64,000 nt of DNA, from the NCBI GenBank assembly GCA_938016265.1, contig CALLWB010000013.1, forward strand, positions 124,001 through 188,000. The letters run 5' to 3'. The notes under the pieces are model-generated. The model searched no databases, was not told the DNA's origin, and saw only the letters and a list, made by a program, of their open reading frames with translations. Below, one piece after another: positions 53,949 to 63,115 of the stretch. Numbering within the stretch: the stretch's first letter is position 1; every line of letters starts with the position of its first letter. This stretch comes from an uncultured Saprospiraceae bacterium. Its GTDB lineage: Bacteria; Bacteroidota; Bacteroidia; Chitinophagales; Saprospiraceae. A program made the translations under genes and the position numbers.

Positions 53949-54714
53949 GATTTCAGCAGTTTCTTATTTGAATACGAAGCCGTTTATTCTAGGCCTCAAG
54001 GAAAAAGGAGTCGATCAGTTGATCAATTTGAGTCTTGATATGCCTGCTTTATGTGCTAAGAAATTGGTAGATGGCGAAGTAGATCTTGGATTGGTTCCGG
54101 TGGCTGTTATTCCACATATAGAAACCCCTCATATTATTTCCGATTTTTGTATTGGGACAACTGGAGAGGTTCGAACGGTGGCTGTTTTTGCTACACAACC
54201 ACTGAATAAATTAAAGCGGATTTATCTGGATTACCAATCAAGAACGAGTGTGGAGTTGCTCCGGATATTACTAGAAAAACATTGGGGAATGAGCCCTGAA
54301 CTGATTCCTGCTGAAGCTGGTTATGAACAAGTTATAGGTGGCGATACGGGTGGTTTGGTAATCGGGGATCGGGCAATTGATCTGAAGGACAAGTATCCGT
54401 TTTTCTACGATCTGGGTTCTGCCTGGAAAGAGATGACCAACTTGCCTTTCGTATTTGCAGCCTGGGTCAGCAACAAACCTTTGCCTACAGAATTTGTACA
54501 AACCTTCAATAGCGCCCTTCAATATGGTATTGATCACATCAGTTTAGCCATAACTCAGCTCCAACCTGACTATCCTACTTTTAGTGTACAGGAATATTTT
54601 ACCAAATACATTAGCTATTCTTTGGATGCTCCAAAAAAGCAAGCGCTGACGCTGTTTTTAGAGAATTTGAAGACGATGCGGAATTATTCTAATCAGGAAA
54701 TTGTGTTTAGTTAA
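53935..54714 (+). CDS. mqnA: chorismate dehydratase MqnA
   Basis: 259 residues from ATG 53935 (an in-frame ATG four codons earlier is less likely). MqnA turns chorismate into 3-enolpyruvyl benzoate, the first step of the futalosine pathway. A periplasmic-binding-protein-like fold without a signal peptide: KISAVSYLNTKPFILGL, DLGLVPVAVIPHIE, FCIGTTGEVRTVAVF, YLDYQSRTSVELLRILL, GGLVIGDRAIDLKDKYPF and PFVFAAWVSNKPLP are the family hallmarks. MqnD has the same fold but is less likely given the SYLNTKP and GEVRTV motifs. It is the last gene of the operon. Confidence 0.92.
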   Translation: MKKIKISAVSYLNTKPFILGLKEKGVDQLINLSLDMPALCAKKLVDGEVDLGLVPVAVIPHIETPHIISDFCIGTTGEVRTVAVFATQPLNKLKRIYLDYQSRTSVELLRILLEKHWGMSPELIPAEAGYEQVIGGDTGGLVIGDRAIDLKDKYPFFYDLGSAWKEMTNLPFVFAAWVSNKPLPTEFVQTFNSALQYGIDHISLAITQLQPDYPTFSVQEYFTKYISYSLDAPKKQALTLFLENLKTMRNYSNQEIVFS

Positions 54715-54806
54715 ATCGACCATAAACAGAAATGCGAATCAGGATTACCAGGATAGAAGGATTTTCTTGATTTTATCGTACTAACCTAATTCATTTGTTG
54801 AATACG

Positions 54807-55247
54807 CTACTTAAAATATTTCCGGTAAACAGGCTTTCTCCAGGCAAACTGGAAATATAGAACAGGATACAACAATCCATCAAGCAGCTTCCAACCGCTG
54901 GTATAGGTGACGTCGTCTACGATCATGGAACCTGTTCCTTGCTTTACGATCAAGTGTTTGTGTTTCCAATTTTTGAGTGGTGGGGGTAGATTATTACCAG
55001 AACTGGTGTCCGTGAAATAACATTCGGTATCCGTTTGTTGAAATTCGGTTATTTTGCTGACCCATAGTTTCTTGACTCCAAGAATGTTTAGTTCTACATG
55101 AACTTCAGAATTTAATTGGCTTCCGTCAAAACGTTTTACCTTTAGTCCAATCAGAGGCGGTTTTAATGCCTTGAACAGGGACTCGTCAAATTGATTGAAA
55201 ACGGTTTTGTAGTCTTGAGCTACTTGTGTTTTTATCTTAAAATTCAT
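54807..55247 (-). CDS. SRPBCC-fold ligand-binding protein
   Basis: 146 residues of START/SRPBCC-like pattern: an opening strand MNFKIKTQVAQDYKTVFNQF, a helix region, then strands with KLWVSKITEFQQTDTECYFTDTSSG, NWKHKHLIVKQGTGSMIVDDVTYTS and a long C-terminal helix GLLYPVLYFQFAWRKPVYRKYF. Proteins of this kind bind lipids or other hydrophobic ligands in a central cavity; function here unknown. Stands alone between the mqn operon and the divergent oxidoreductase gene. Confidence 0.75.
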   Translation of the reverse strand: MNFKIKTQVAQDYKTVFNQFDESLFKALKPPLIGLKVKRFDGSQLNSEVHVELNILGVKKLWVSKITEFQQTDTECYFTDTSSGNNLPPPLKNWKHKHLIVKQGTGSMIVDDVTYTSGWKLLDGLLYPVLYFQFAWRKPVYRKYFK

Positions 55248-55349
55248 TGGCTGTTAGAAACTACGTTGATTGATTACCAGAAGGGAATTTTTTCATCATA
55301 TTAAATGAAAATCTGCCGTCATAATTCAGGATTAAGAACATAAATCAAT

Positions 55350-55357
55350 TAACTTTG
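55350..55357 (+). promoter_or_regulatory. -7 box of the oxidoreductase-gldC unit
   Basis: TAACTTTG matches TAnnTTTG exactly, 19 bp before the ATG at 55377. No TTG at -33. Confidence 0.4.
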
Positions 55358-55376
55358 TTCGAATTTTATCGAAAGT

Positions 55377-56048
55377 ATGACAAATCTTAGTAAAAAAGTA
55401 AAGACGGCCTTGTTGTTTGGAGCAACTGGCCTTGTTGGAAGGGCTTGCCTTTCCTACTTGTTAGATAGTCCTGTGTATGATAAAGTGGTCACTTTTGGGC
55501 GGAGAATTTTGGAGGAAGATCATCCCAAATTAGAGCAACAAATTGTTGACTTTAATAGGCTGAAAGATTATGGATCTTTGCTAGTCGGTGACGATGTCTA
55601 TTGTTGTTTGGGAACAACGATGAAAAAGGCAGGAAGCAAAGAAGCATTCTACAAAGTAGACTTTACTTATTGCGATGAAATAGCAAAAATAGCTTCCGCA
55701 AATGGCGCCCAACAATTTTTATTAGTTTCTTCGATTGGAGCGTATTCAAATTCCATGTTTTTTTACAATAAGGTGAAGGGGCAACTAGAAAACGCAGTCA
55801 AACATTACCCTTTTCAAAGTGTCCATATCTTTAGACCGGCAGTATTGATGGGGAAACGGGAAGAAGGACGATTTGGCGAAACGGTAGGAATAAGCCTTGG
55901 AAAAGCCTTCAATTTTGCCACCTCCGGCAAACTGTTGAAGTATCGACCTATTGACGGCGATCAAGTAGCAAAAGCAATGGTCGTGCAAGCAGAAATTGCC
56001 GCACACGGCATTCACATTTATGAATCTGATGTAATCCAGAAAATATAA
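55377..56048 (+). CDS. NAD(P)-binding Rossmann-fold oxidoreductase
   Basis: 223 residues of the atypical short-chain dehydrogenase/TIP30-like (NAD(P)H-binding) group. The glycine-rich motif LLFGATGLVGRACLSYLL, the second-strand FGRR, CLGTTMKKAGSKEAFYKVDFTY, and LLVSSIGAYSNSMFFYNKVKGQLE with the tyrosine/lysine region are clear. It ends 3 bp before gldC, so the two are cotranscribed. Reaction unknown. Confidence 0.85.
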   Translation: MTNLSKKVKTALLFGATGLVGRACLSYLLDSPVYDKVVTFGRRILEEDHPKLEQQIVDFNRLKDYGSLLVGDDVYCCLGTTMKKAGSKEAFYKVDFTYCDEIAKIASANGAQQFLLVSSIGAYSNSMFFYNKVKGQLENAVKHYPFQSVHIFRPAVLMGKREEGRFGETVGISLGKAFNFATSGKLLKYRPIDGDQVAKAMVVQAEIAAHGIHIYESDVIQKI

Positions 56049-56051
56049 TTC

Positions 56052-56393
56052 ATGAGCAAAGAAAAGGTTGTCGATAGCAAAGACATAACAATCAAAATCG
56101 GCTTAGATGCCAACAAAATGCCCGTTCATATGGAGTGGGAAACGGAAGGAAATCCTCAGGAGAGCAAGGCGATGTTGCTTTCTCTCTTTGACAAGGAGCA
56201 TAAGGACACATTTAAGATTGATCTGTGGACGAATGAGATGCAGGTCAATGAAATGGATCGGTTTTTCTATCAAACACTCAGAGGGCTGGCAGATACCTAT
56301 TTTAATGCTACAAAAAACCACAAACTTGCTAGTGATATGCGGAAGTTTGTTGATTATTTTGGAGAGCAAACGGAAGTGATTCCTAAGGAATAA
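56052..56393 (+). CDS. gldC: gliding motility protein GldC
   Basis: 113 residues matching the small GldC family: an opening KDITIKIGLDANKMPVHMEWE, then KAMLLSLFDKEHKDTFKIDLWT, EMDRFFYQTLRGLADTY and MRKFVDYFGEQTEVIP. In Flavobacterium johnsoniae GldC is an accessory protein that aids gliding, together with the T9SS; its molecular role is not settled. Its presence fits the T9SS-tagged SprB-repeat proteins in this window. It converges with the lipoprotein gene at 56403, separated by 9 bp. Confidence 0.9.
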   Translation: MSKEKVVDSKDITIKIGLDANKMPVHMEWETEGNPQESKAMLLSLFDKEHKDTFKIDLWTNEMQVNEMDRFFYQTLRGLADTYFNATKNHKLASDMRKFVDYFGEQTEVIPKE

Positions 56394-56402
56394 AATCCAT
56401 GT

Positions 56403-56732
56403 TTAGGGTAAATACCCTATGATGCCCAAATCAATGGCTTCTAGTAAAAAACGTTGGCAGTTGATACTTTCATTATCCGCACAAATTGCATTGCCGTCAC
56501 AATCTACAGGATTAAATAGGGCATCAATACAAGTGCCGTCAAATTGAAAGTAAAACTGCTCGTTCCACTCATATTTTTGAAGATATAGTACGCAACCAGT
56601 TTCGAATATCTCGGATCCTGTGTAGGGAACCATTTGAGCGTTTTCAAGGATGGTGGGCGTGCAATCTGCAGATGGTTTATGATTGCAAGAAGCTAAAATC
56701 ATGCAGGCAGCGAATAGAAGTAAATGTTTCAT
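56403..56732 (-). CDS. small cysteine-rich lipoprotein (copy 1 of a tandem pair)
   Basis: 109 residues with lipobox LASC in MKHLLLFAACMILASCNHK. Seven further Cys after the lipid Cys. Shared with its neighbour (56798-57121): CTPxILE, MVPYTG, GCxxxxxKYEWxxQFYF, DGxC, DCxGNxIC and a final IGIxGY. The family is not known to me; paired cysteines suggest disulfides in the periplasm or on the surface. Confidence 0.7.
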   Translation of the reverse strand: MKHLLLFAACMILASCNHKPSADCTPTILENAQMVPYTGSEIFETGCVLYLQKYEWNEQFYFQFDGTCIDALFNPVDCDGNAICADNESINCQRFLLEAIDLGIIGYLP

Positions 56733-56797
56733 GCGTTGTTTGTTCTTCTTAGTTAGACTCCAAAAGCGTTGGATTGATTTGGGAAATAAAAGGTACT

Positions 56798-57121
56798 CTA
56801 TTGCTCATATCCAACAATGCCAATATAGGTCGATCGCTTGAAAAAATTCATACATTGGCTGTTTCCGTATTCCTCACAAATGATATTGCCATAGCAATCT
56901 TCTACAATACCGGCCATATCCACGCAATAACCATCTTCACGAAAGTAAAACTGCCCTTCCCACTCATATTTTTCGATGTACATACAACCGATTTGCTCCG
57001 TTCCTGTGTAGGGGACCATTTCATATTTTTCAAGGATGGAAGGGGTACAGTCCAGTCGCTTTTTATCATTACAAGCAGCAAAAATCAGGCAGACGGCACA
57101 AAATAGAAGTAAATATTTCAT
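56798..57121 (-). CDS. small cysteine-rich lipoprotein (copy 2 of a tandem pair)
   Basis: 107 residues, lipobox FAAC, clearly a paralogue of the product of 56403-56732 with the same block order and matching cysteines, but about half the residues changed. Tandem duplication of a small secreted lipoprotein followed by divergence. 65 bp separate the two genes. Confidence 0.7.
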   Translation of the reverse strand: MKYLLLFCAVCLIFAACNDKKRLDCTPSILEKYEMVPYTGTEQIGCMYIEKYEWEGQFYFREDGYCVDMAGIVEDCYGNIICEEYGNSQCMNFFKRSTYIGIVGYEQ

Positions 57122-57176
57122 AGTATTTGTTTGTTTCTACTTGGGTAGACCGCCGATATTTGCAAAAGGGTTGGGT

Positions 57177-57443
57177 TTAAGACAAAATTACATAAAGAAA
57201 TGTGAGGCATAAAATAGACAAACCAAATGATAAGGTGAGTTGAACAATATCTTTTTGTATTCTTTTTTTTGTGGCCAATTTCATCCTTTTTATAGATTCG
57301 GCTGTTTGTACTGTCCTTGAATTATCGCTTTTTCCTGTTTTAAGAAAATAACTTTTTCGATCCTTGAACTGTTGCTTAGTCTTTCCACGGCGCAGGTTTC
57401 TGTTGTTTTTAATGGAGGTCATCCCATTACTTGAATAGCCCAT
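57177..57443 (-). CDS. small membrane protein of unknown function
   Basis: 88 residues: a basic, polar N-terminal two-thirds opening MGYSSNGMTSIKNNRNLRRG, rich in Lys, Arg and Ser, then one hydrophobic C-terminal helix (LTLSFGLSILCLTFLYVIL). The layout suggests a tail-anchored protein. Its opening resembles a short conserved Bacteroidota protein I have seen without a function; other uses of the frame are possible. Confidence 0.6.
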   Translation of the reverse strand: MGYSSNGMTSIKNNRNLRRGKTKQQFKDRKSYFLKTGKSDNSRTVQTAESIKRMKLATKKRIQKDIVQLTLSFGLSILCLTFLYVILS

Positions 57444-57657
57444 AATCTAATTGTTTTGGTGAGTAATTCCATCAAAAACAACTATTTAGATCAAGATTTC
57501 CAGTTTGTTCTTTTAATACAAGGAGATTATCGACTTATGTTTGGAATTCCAGGTTTGGGTTGCTTTTTAACTAAATTCGACGTTTGCCATACTACGTACC
57601 GGCGAATTTATTCACTGATAGGTAGTACGTGAAATATATAGAACGTGAAATACTTAA

Positions 57658-58281
57658 CTAATCATTAAAAACATTTTGGAATTGGAGGCTGTATTTTTTG
57701 ACGACTTCCTTGGTAATGTCTTGCTCCTGCTCTACCCTTCCCAAAAACTTGATTCCAGTATATTTAAGAATATAATCTTCCGTGCTTGGGGTTGGAGGTC
57801 CATTAAAGATGATGCCCTTGACGGGAATGTTACGCCGTTGTAATGCTTCAATAGACAACAAGGTATGATTGATACTGCCTAGGTAATTTTGAGAAACCAG
57901 AACCACGGGTATGTCCAATTGCTCCATCAAATCGATCAGCAACTGCTTGTCATTTAATGGGACGTGCAAACCGCCTGCTCCTTCAATGATCAGATGATTG
58001 TTTGTTGCTGGGATTTTGAATTTGGACAAGGCGATTTCTATTCCATCTACTTCGGCAGAATAGTGCGGCGATGCTGGTGTCTTTAAGCGGTAAGTCTCCG
58101 GATGAATGACTGGCTCGAAGCTAGTGAGTGCTTCAATTTTATCAGAATCGGTGTTGTGAAGATCGCCAGATTGAACTGGTTTCCAGTAGTCGGCCTGCAG
58201 TGCTTCGGTAAGGATAGCAGCCACCACAGTCTTGCCAATCTCGGTGCTAATGCCAGTTATAAATAATTGTGTAAATTTCAT
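57658..58281 (-). CDS. bioD: dethiobiotin synthase BioD
   Basis: 207 residues. BioD closes the ureido ring of biotin, forming dethiobiotin from diaminopelargonic acid, CO2 and ATP. P-loop GISTEIGKTVVAAILTEAL (residues ~10-28), YWKPVQSG with the substrate-binding Lys, then the LIIEGAGGLHVPL and VPVVLVSQNYLGSINHTLLSIE motifs, and FNGPPTPSTEDYIL near the end. No other bio gene is nearby; it is transcribed divergently from the UDG-like gene. Confidence 0.92.
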   Translation of the reverse strand: MKFTQLFITGISTEIGKTVVAAILTEALQADYWKPVQSGDLHNTDSDKIEALTSFEPVIHPETYRLKTPASPHYSAEVDGIEIALSKFKIPATNNHLIIEGAGGLHVPLNDKQLLIDLMEQLDIPVVLVSQNYLGSINHTLLSIEALQRRNIPVKGIIFNGPPTPSTEDYILKYTGIKFLGRVEQEQDITKEVVKKYSLQFQNVFND

Positions 58282-58333
58282 TTAAAAGTTTGTAGATTAA
58301 CGAAATTCATTTTTTTCATTTTAATAAATTTCG

Positions 58334-58957
58334 ATGACAAAGATAAACCGATTTGTTAGAAAGTTAGCACACCAATCTACTGGAGAGCGGGCTGCTAATT
58401 TTTATCAATATGGATCGAAGGATAGCCCGCGAAAACGGAAAAATCTTCGAATTTATTTGGAGGCGATGCTAGCTGCTCAGCCTGAAGTGCTGCTAGTAGG
58501 AGAAGCGCCTGGTTATCGCGGATGCAAGCAAACGGGGATCCCATTTAGCAGTGAACGATTGGTGGCGGAAGGGCAATTTCCTTATGGAAAATCTATGGGG
58601 TATAAGTTGGGCAAGACGGAGAAACTGTATTCTGAAAGTTCGGCGACTATTTTGTGGCAAGCTCTCTGGGAGTTGGAGATGGCTCCACTTTGCTGGAACG
58701 CTTTTCCATTCCATCCATATGTAGAAAACAACCCTGATTCCAACCGAAAACCTAACAAGGAGGAATTGGAGATTGGCCAGTATTTTTTGAAACGGTTGAT
58801 TCGTTTATTTAGGGTGAAGACGGTGGTTGCTGTTGGGAAATCTGCTGAACGGTCGTTAGGGATGGCGGGTGTTGGATGTGTTGTTGTTCGGCATCCTTCC
58901 TATGGAGGGAAGCGGGATTTTTGTGAAGGAATGGCTGGGTTGTTTGGTCAACATTAA
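58334..58957 (+). CDS. uracil-DNA-glycosylase superfamily protein
   Basis: 207 residues with the UDG-fold landmarks LLVGEAPGYRGCKQTGIPF (motif A region), a central PLCWNAFPFHPY stretch and the C-terminal VRHPSYGGKR (motif B, HPS). The family recognises and cuts damaged or mismatched bases; the GEAPG and HPS pattern recalls UDG4/SMUG-related and uncharacterised groups. No FeS-cluster cysteines of the UDG4 type are evident, so activity is uncertain. Confidence 0.75.
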   Translation: MTKINRFVRKLAHQSTGERAANFYQYGSKDSPRKRKNLRIYLEAMLAAQPEVLLVGEAPGYRGCKQTGIPFSSERLVAEGQFPYGKSMGYKLGKTEKLYSESSATILWQALWELEMAPLCWNAFPFHPYVENNPDSNRKPNKEELEIGQYFLKRLIRLFRVKTVVAVGKSAERSLGMAGVGCVVVRHPSYGGKRDFCEGMAGLFGQH

Positions 58958-59042
58958 AAGAAAATAGGGGAAGCGTTTACGAACAAAAAAATAGACGCTC
59001 ACCAGCCCTATCAGCCAGCAAACGCCTATATCAAACCTAATT

Positions 59043-62000
59043 CTAGTTCTTAATAAATGTCTTATTCGTCTGGTAATCCCCTACCCGAATCCGAAGCGCA
59101 TACATCCCTTTTGGCAAGTCTCCCGTATCCAACTGAAAGGAATCAGCTCCGAGTGAAACCGTCTGCTCCAACACGCTCCGACCCATCAAATCAAAAATAG
59201 CAACACGACCCTCTTCAAAATCACCAACCACCTCCAACTCCACTGTCAACTGACTAGGCGTTGGATTAGGATAGATTACAAAGTGAGAAAAAATACCTTT
59301 CCGACCTCCAGAAGCACTAGAATACTCCACCGTCAATTTGGGAGCACCACTGGCGCTTTTGTTTCTTGAAATAGCCGTCCGTTGACCAGTTCCTTCGATA
59401 ACAAACCCCAGATGGCTGGAAGAACTAAAACCAGATTGATCCACTAATTCTTGAACAACCGAGGTAAGATTTGGCGTCCGCTGTGCAGTACCCGCATCTC
59501 CTTCAGAGCCCCAAGGCGTCGGCGACCAGGAAACGCTAGCGTTCGTCTTTGGCAAATTGGTAACAAAATACTTAGTACTGCTAAAACCAGAAGGATTAGC
59601 AGCCTTCCAGCCTTTGATGCTAAGTGCAGTAGACTCACTATCCGCCTCGTCTACAGTAAACTGAATATAAGCGTTTTGAATGACAGCATCTGAAGGAAGA
59701 CCAGAATTTCTAAACAATAAACCAACCTTTTGAGCGCTGCCATTATCCTCCGTAAGCTCTAGATCAGAACTAGAAAAACTCATGTAACCATTAGAAGAAT
59801 TTTGCTCCACATCATCATCTCCACTGGCAATCGAAACAGTGATCGATTCATCTGTTGGTGTAGTTGGGCCGCCATCTTCATCAATTTCAATATAGAGAAT
59901 AGCTGATTTCGAAGCATTCCCATTATAAGAATACCCATTTCTAGTACCCGAACCGGAGATTTGGAAAGCCATCGCGCTATTTGCAGAAAAACCCGATTGA
60001 CCTTGCAGTTCTTGGATGATGCTAGTGATGTCCGCAGTTTCTTGATCCGCTCCATCATCTTCAGAGGACCAACCAGGTGGATTCCAGGAGACACTACTCG
60101 AAGTAGTTGACCGATTACTAATCAAGTAATTGATGCTTTGGTAAGAAGCAGGATTGGGACTTTTCTCCCCTTTTATGGTCAGATTTGCTAGGCCAGAACT
60201 AGACTCTTTTGCTGTAAACTTAATGTAGGCCTTGGTCACATTGTCTGTAGAGGAGAGCCCAACACTTGAAAAACGGATGCCAATCAATTGCGTTTGTTGT
60301 CCGCTCAGGTCTTTGGTCATTTCGAGGTCAGAACTGTTGAGGCTGACGTAGCCACCGCTTACATTTTGTTCTGCATCGTCATTGCCATCGCTGACCTGTA
60401 CTTCAAGGACGACGCCTTCCGGTGGCTCCACTGTTCCATCCTTATATCGAATACAAAGTTCAGGAGCATTACTAGCACTATAATTGTAAGAAGTTGCACT
60501 TCTTGTACCCTGATTTCCCTTCACCATCAGCACTAATGCACTGTTTTCAGAAAAACCGTTTTGATTGACGACCTCCTGGACAATAGATGAAAGATCTGGT
60601 GTTTTTTGCGCCGCTCCAGATTCACCTGTGGTTCCCCAAGAAGGCGGATTCCAGTCAACGGAAGTACTTGTTTCTATTCTGGCAGAGATATTTCCGTTTC
60701 CACCACTAAAATCTGTCGGGAAGGGGTTTTTTTCTCCAATTATGGTTAATGGCGCGTAGGAGCTATTTGATTGTTTTGAGGTAAATTGAACGTAAGCTTC
60801 CAGTATTTCTGCACCTGGAGGAATACTTAAGTTGGTAAAACGAAGGCCCGTTTTTTGATAAATTCCACCATCATAAACCATCTCTAAATCAGAACTGAAT
60901 GCTGAAACATATCCACCTGATAAATGTTCTTCCGCATCATCCATACCAGTAGCAATTTTTCTACATACGGTCGTTTCTCCTCCGGGAGTTACAGGGCCAC
61001 AATTTTCACCATAATCGTCCTTGATGATCGTAAAATTATCTCGAACCTGCCCATTTTCATTGATGAAGGTCAATTCCAGGCGATTGTCGTCTATTTCAAG
61101 GATGCCAGAGCCAAGTGCTTTCTCCCAATAATACATGGCATTGTGCTTGGACACATTGTTTACCTTACTGGAAGACCCGATCACAGAATACACTGCGCCT
61201 TCTGTACAAGTAATGTCTTTTAGGTAAGCCCCATCGGTATTTTCGTTCCCGCTCCCACTGTCTAAAATGAGGGATGGATTGTTCAAAATTTCTTCAGAAG
61301 TGCCATAGTGGCCGTTCAAAAAATAAGAACGTTCGTAGGAATGGCTGTGCCCGGTCATGACAAAATCAACTCCATGATCTTCTAGGATGGGAAGCACGTT
61401 TTCTCTCATTTTTCTGGATTGATATTCGCTTGAATTGTCGGTGTCGTGTGAACCTTTTGAGTACGGTGGATGATGCCAAAGTGCAATAATCCAGTCGGCT
61501 GTCGTATTTGCCAGATCACTTTCTATCCAATTGAGCATATCACTTCCTGGATTATGGTTTCCTCTTGAGTTGATCACAATAAAATGCGCATTCCCATAAT
61601 CATAAGAATAATATTTCTCATTGGAGGAAGCCATTCCACCAGCTTCTCCATTCTTTGGAAACGAAAAAATATCGATATACGGATCGCCGTTACTTGTATT
61701 TAAATCGTGGTTACCGATACAGGACCAGACGACGGATTTTCTAAGAATATCCTCGTACATATTTTCGAACATGGCGAGTTGATATTCGCTGTCGGTGCCG
61801 TTTTCGTAAGCATTGTCTCCTAGCATCAGGACCATGTCGGTGTGTTGATTTCCGGTGAGGTTGTAGTAGGCATCACGGACATCTCTTGGATCGTCGTTGT
61901 CTGGGAATTTTCCTGCATTTCCTGAATCTCCAAGCACCCATGCTCTGATGGGTTGCACGGTGCCGTGTGGTGGGGAGGTTTTGACATACATTTGGCTGTT

Positions 62001-62303
62001 GGGTGGCAGTAGTTGGCTGCTGCTTTTGCCGATGGTGTAGTAGTACTTGGTGTTCGGGTTTAAGTTTTGGAGGGTGTACTCGTGATCTGTTACGAAGTTG
62101 TTGATGGTTGGAGCGGCCTGCAGATTACTGAGGCTGGTGCCGTACCATACTTGGGTGTTGGAAGCGGAACTGGTACGCCATTTTATGGTCACAGCAGTTG
62201 GTGTTCCTGTTTGGAGGTAAGGGCCCCTGACGAGGGATTGCCCAAGGGCGAAGTCGCTGAGCAAGAGTGCACAGACAACAATTACTAGAGTTGAAAATTT
62301 CAT
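59043..62303 (-). CDS. T9SS-secreted metallophosphoesterase with three repeated modules
   Basis: 1086 residues. Signal peptide (SDFALGQ), a fibronectin-like N-terminal domain as in purple acid phosphatases (ITIKWRTSSASNTQVWYG), then a metallophosphoesterase domain (about 115-430) with WVLGDSGNAG, LMLGDNAYENG, CIGNHDLN, LWHHPPYSKGSHD and TGHSHSYERS, all metal-binding. Three homologous ~150-residue modules follow, each opening DDxEQ/EHxSxGYxSxxSSDLE and ending TAxSxxxSASxAPxLxI-like, resembling DNRLRE-type carbohydrate-binding modules. The last ~75 residues are a type A T9SS domain (FVIYPNPTPSQLTVEL ... KTFIKN). Likely an extracellular phosphatase or phosphodiesterase anchored near a polysaccharide. 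Confidence 0.9.
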   Translation of the reverse strand: MKFSTLVIVVCALLLSDFALGQSLVRGPYLQTGTPTAVTIKWRTSSASNTQVWYGTSLSNLQAAPTINNFVTDHEYTLQNLNPNTKYYYTIGKSSSQLLPPNSQMYVKTSPPHGTVQPIRAWVLGDSGNAGKFPDNDDPRDVRDAYYNLTGNQHTDMVLMLGDNAYENGTDSEYQLAMFENMYEDILRKSVVWSCIGNHDLNTSNGDPYIDIFSFPKNGEAGGMASSNEKYYSYDYGNAHFIVINSRGNHNPGSDMLNWIESDLANTTADWIIALWHHPPYSKGSHDTDNSSEYQSRKMRENVLPILEDHGVDFVMTGHSHSYERSYFLNGHYGTSEEILNNPSLILDSGSGNENTDGAYLKDITCTEGAVYSVIGSSSKVNNVSKHNAMYYWEKALGSGILEIDDNRLELTFINENGQVRDNFTIIKDDYGENCGPVTPGGETTVCRKIATGMDDAEEHLSGGYVSAFSSDLEMVYDGGIYQKTGLRFTNLSIPPGAEILEAYVQFTSKQSNSSYAPLTIIGEKNPFPTDFSGGNGNISARIETSTSVDWNPPSWGTTGESGAAQKTPDLSSIVQEVVNQNGFSENSALVLMVKGNQGTRSATSYNYSASNAPELCIRYKDGTVEPPEGVVLEVQVSDGNDDAEQNVSGGYVSLNSSDLEMTKDLSGQQTQLIGIRFSSVGLSSTDNVTKAYIKFTAKESSSGLANLTIKGEKSPNPASYQSINYLISNRSTTSSSVSWNPPGWSSEDDGADQETADITSIIQELQGQSGFSANSAMAFQISGSGTRNGYSYNGNASKSAILYIEIDEDGGPTTPTDESITVSIASGDDDVEQNSSNGYMSFSSSDLELTEDNGSAQKVGLLFRNSGLPSDAVIQNAYIQFTVDEADSESTALSIKGWKAANPSGFSSTKYFVTNLPKTNASVSWSPTPWGSEGDAGTAQRTPNLTSVVQELVDQSGFSSSSHLGFVIEGTGQRTAISRNKSASGAPKLTVEYSSASGGRKGIFSHFVIYPNPTPSQLTVELEVVGDFEEGRVAIFDLMGRSVLEQTVSLGADSFQLDTGDLPKGMYALRIRVGDYQTNKTFIKN

Positions 62304-62540
62304 AGTCCTATTTTATTGAGTTGAGGAAAGGGCAGACTGCTGGACGCAATTTCTCCTCCTTCTCCGCTGTCAATCAAGGGAGGTGGATAAAGAATTTGGT
62401 AGCATTTCTGCTAGAAAATAGGCTATATGTGAAGAATTCAGCGAAAGCCAAATCCATCAGGTTTTGTGCATTCCTGATATATAAAACTAATAATTATTTT
62501 TATGGGATTCTAATTTTTATGATTGTTTTAGGAATGTTCT

Positions 62541-62548
62541 TATTTTTG
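62541..62548 (+). promoter_or_regulatory. -7 box of the DUF4287 gene
   Basis: TATTTTTG matches TAnnTTTG exactly, 24 bp before the ATG at 62573. A TTG lies only 15 bases upstream. Confidence 0.35.
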
Positions 62549-62572
62549 TGAATAGGTCGGAAACTATAAATT

Positions 62573-63115
62573 ATGGAAAAAGCACTACAAACAATGATTG
62601 ACAATATGCCTGAAAAAACAGGCAAATCATTAGAAGAATGGAAAGCGATCTTAAAAGAAAAAGGATTCGAAAAACATGGTGTAGCAGTAAAATACCTAAA
62701 AACAGAGCAGGGTGTTACGCACGGTTTTGCGAATACCATCGTCACGCTTTCAAAAGAAGAAAATAAAGCACCTGATGACCTGGTGACTCTGCAATACAAA
62801 GGAAAAGAACAACTATTCCCCATCTACCAAAAACTAATCGAAGTAGCCAAATCTCTAGGATCAGATGTCATAATTACTCCCAAAAAAGGCAGTGTTAGCA
62901 TTATTCGTAAGAAACAGTTTTTCCTTATAAAACCCGCCACCAAGACCCGAATAGACTTGGGACTTAAACTAAAAGGAACGGAAATAACTGACCGACTAGA
63001 AAATTCAGGCCCATTCGGCACCATGTGCACCCACCGCGTAAAACTTACCGACGTCAGTGAAGTAGATAAAGAGTTGATCGGCTGGCTGGAAGAGGCCTAT
63101 TCCAAGGCAATGTGA
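62573..63115 (+). CDS. DUF4287 and DUF5655 domain-containing protein
   Basis: 180 residues. The N-terminal half (ALQTMIDNMPEKTGKSLEEWKAILKEKGFEKHG ... LKTEQGVTHGFANTIV) is DUF4287; the C-terminal half (YQKLIEVAKSLGSDVIITPKKGSVSIIRKKQF ... RIDLGLKLKG, then CTHRVKLTDVSEVDKELIGWL) is DUF5655, which has been likened to nucleases but is not characterised. Cytoplasmic. This two-domain layout is found widely in bacteria as a single gene. Confidence 0.9.
   Translation: MEKALQTMIDNMPEKTGKSLEEWKAILKEKGFEKHGVAVKYLKTEQGVTHGFANTIVTLSKEENKAPDDLVTLQYKGKEQLFPIYQKLIEVAKSLGSDVIITPKKGSVSIIRKKQFFLIKPATKTRIDLGLKLKGTEITDRLENSGPFGTMCTHRVKLTDVSEVDKELIGWLEEAYSKAM

Noticed and set aside
54165-54185. GGTTCGAAC resembling a tRNA T-loop
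   Set aside because: It lies within mqnA and has no flanking acceptor, D or anticodon arms. The same holds for GGATTCGAACG near 18544, inside a permease gene.
62321-62551. 76-codon plus-strand frame upstream of the DUF4287 gene
   Set aside because: Its sequence has no recognisable feature, spans the likely promoter region of the next gene and lacks any support beyond being open.
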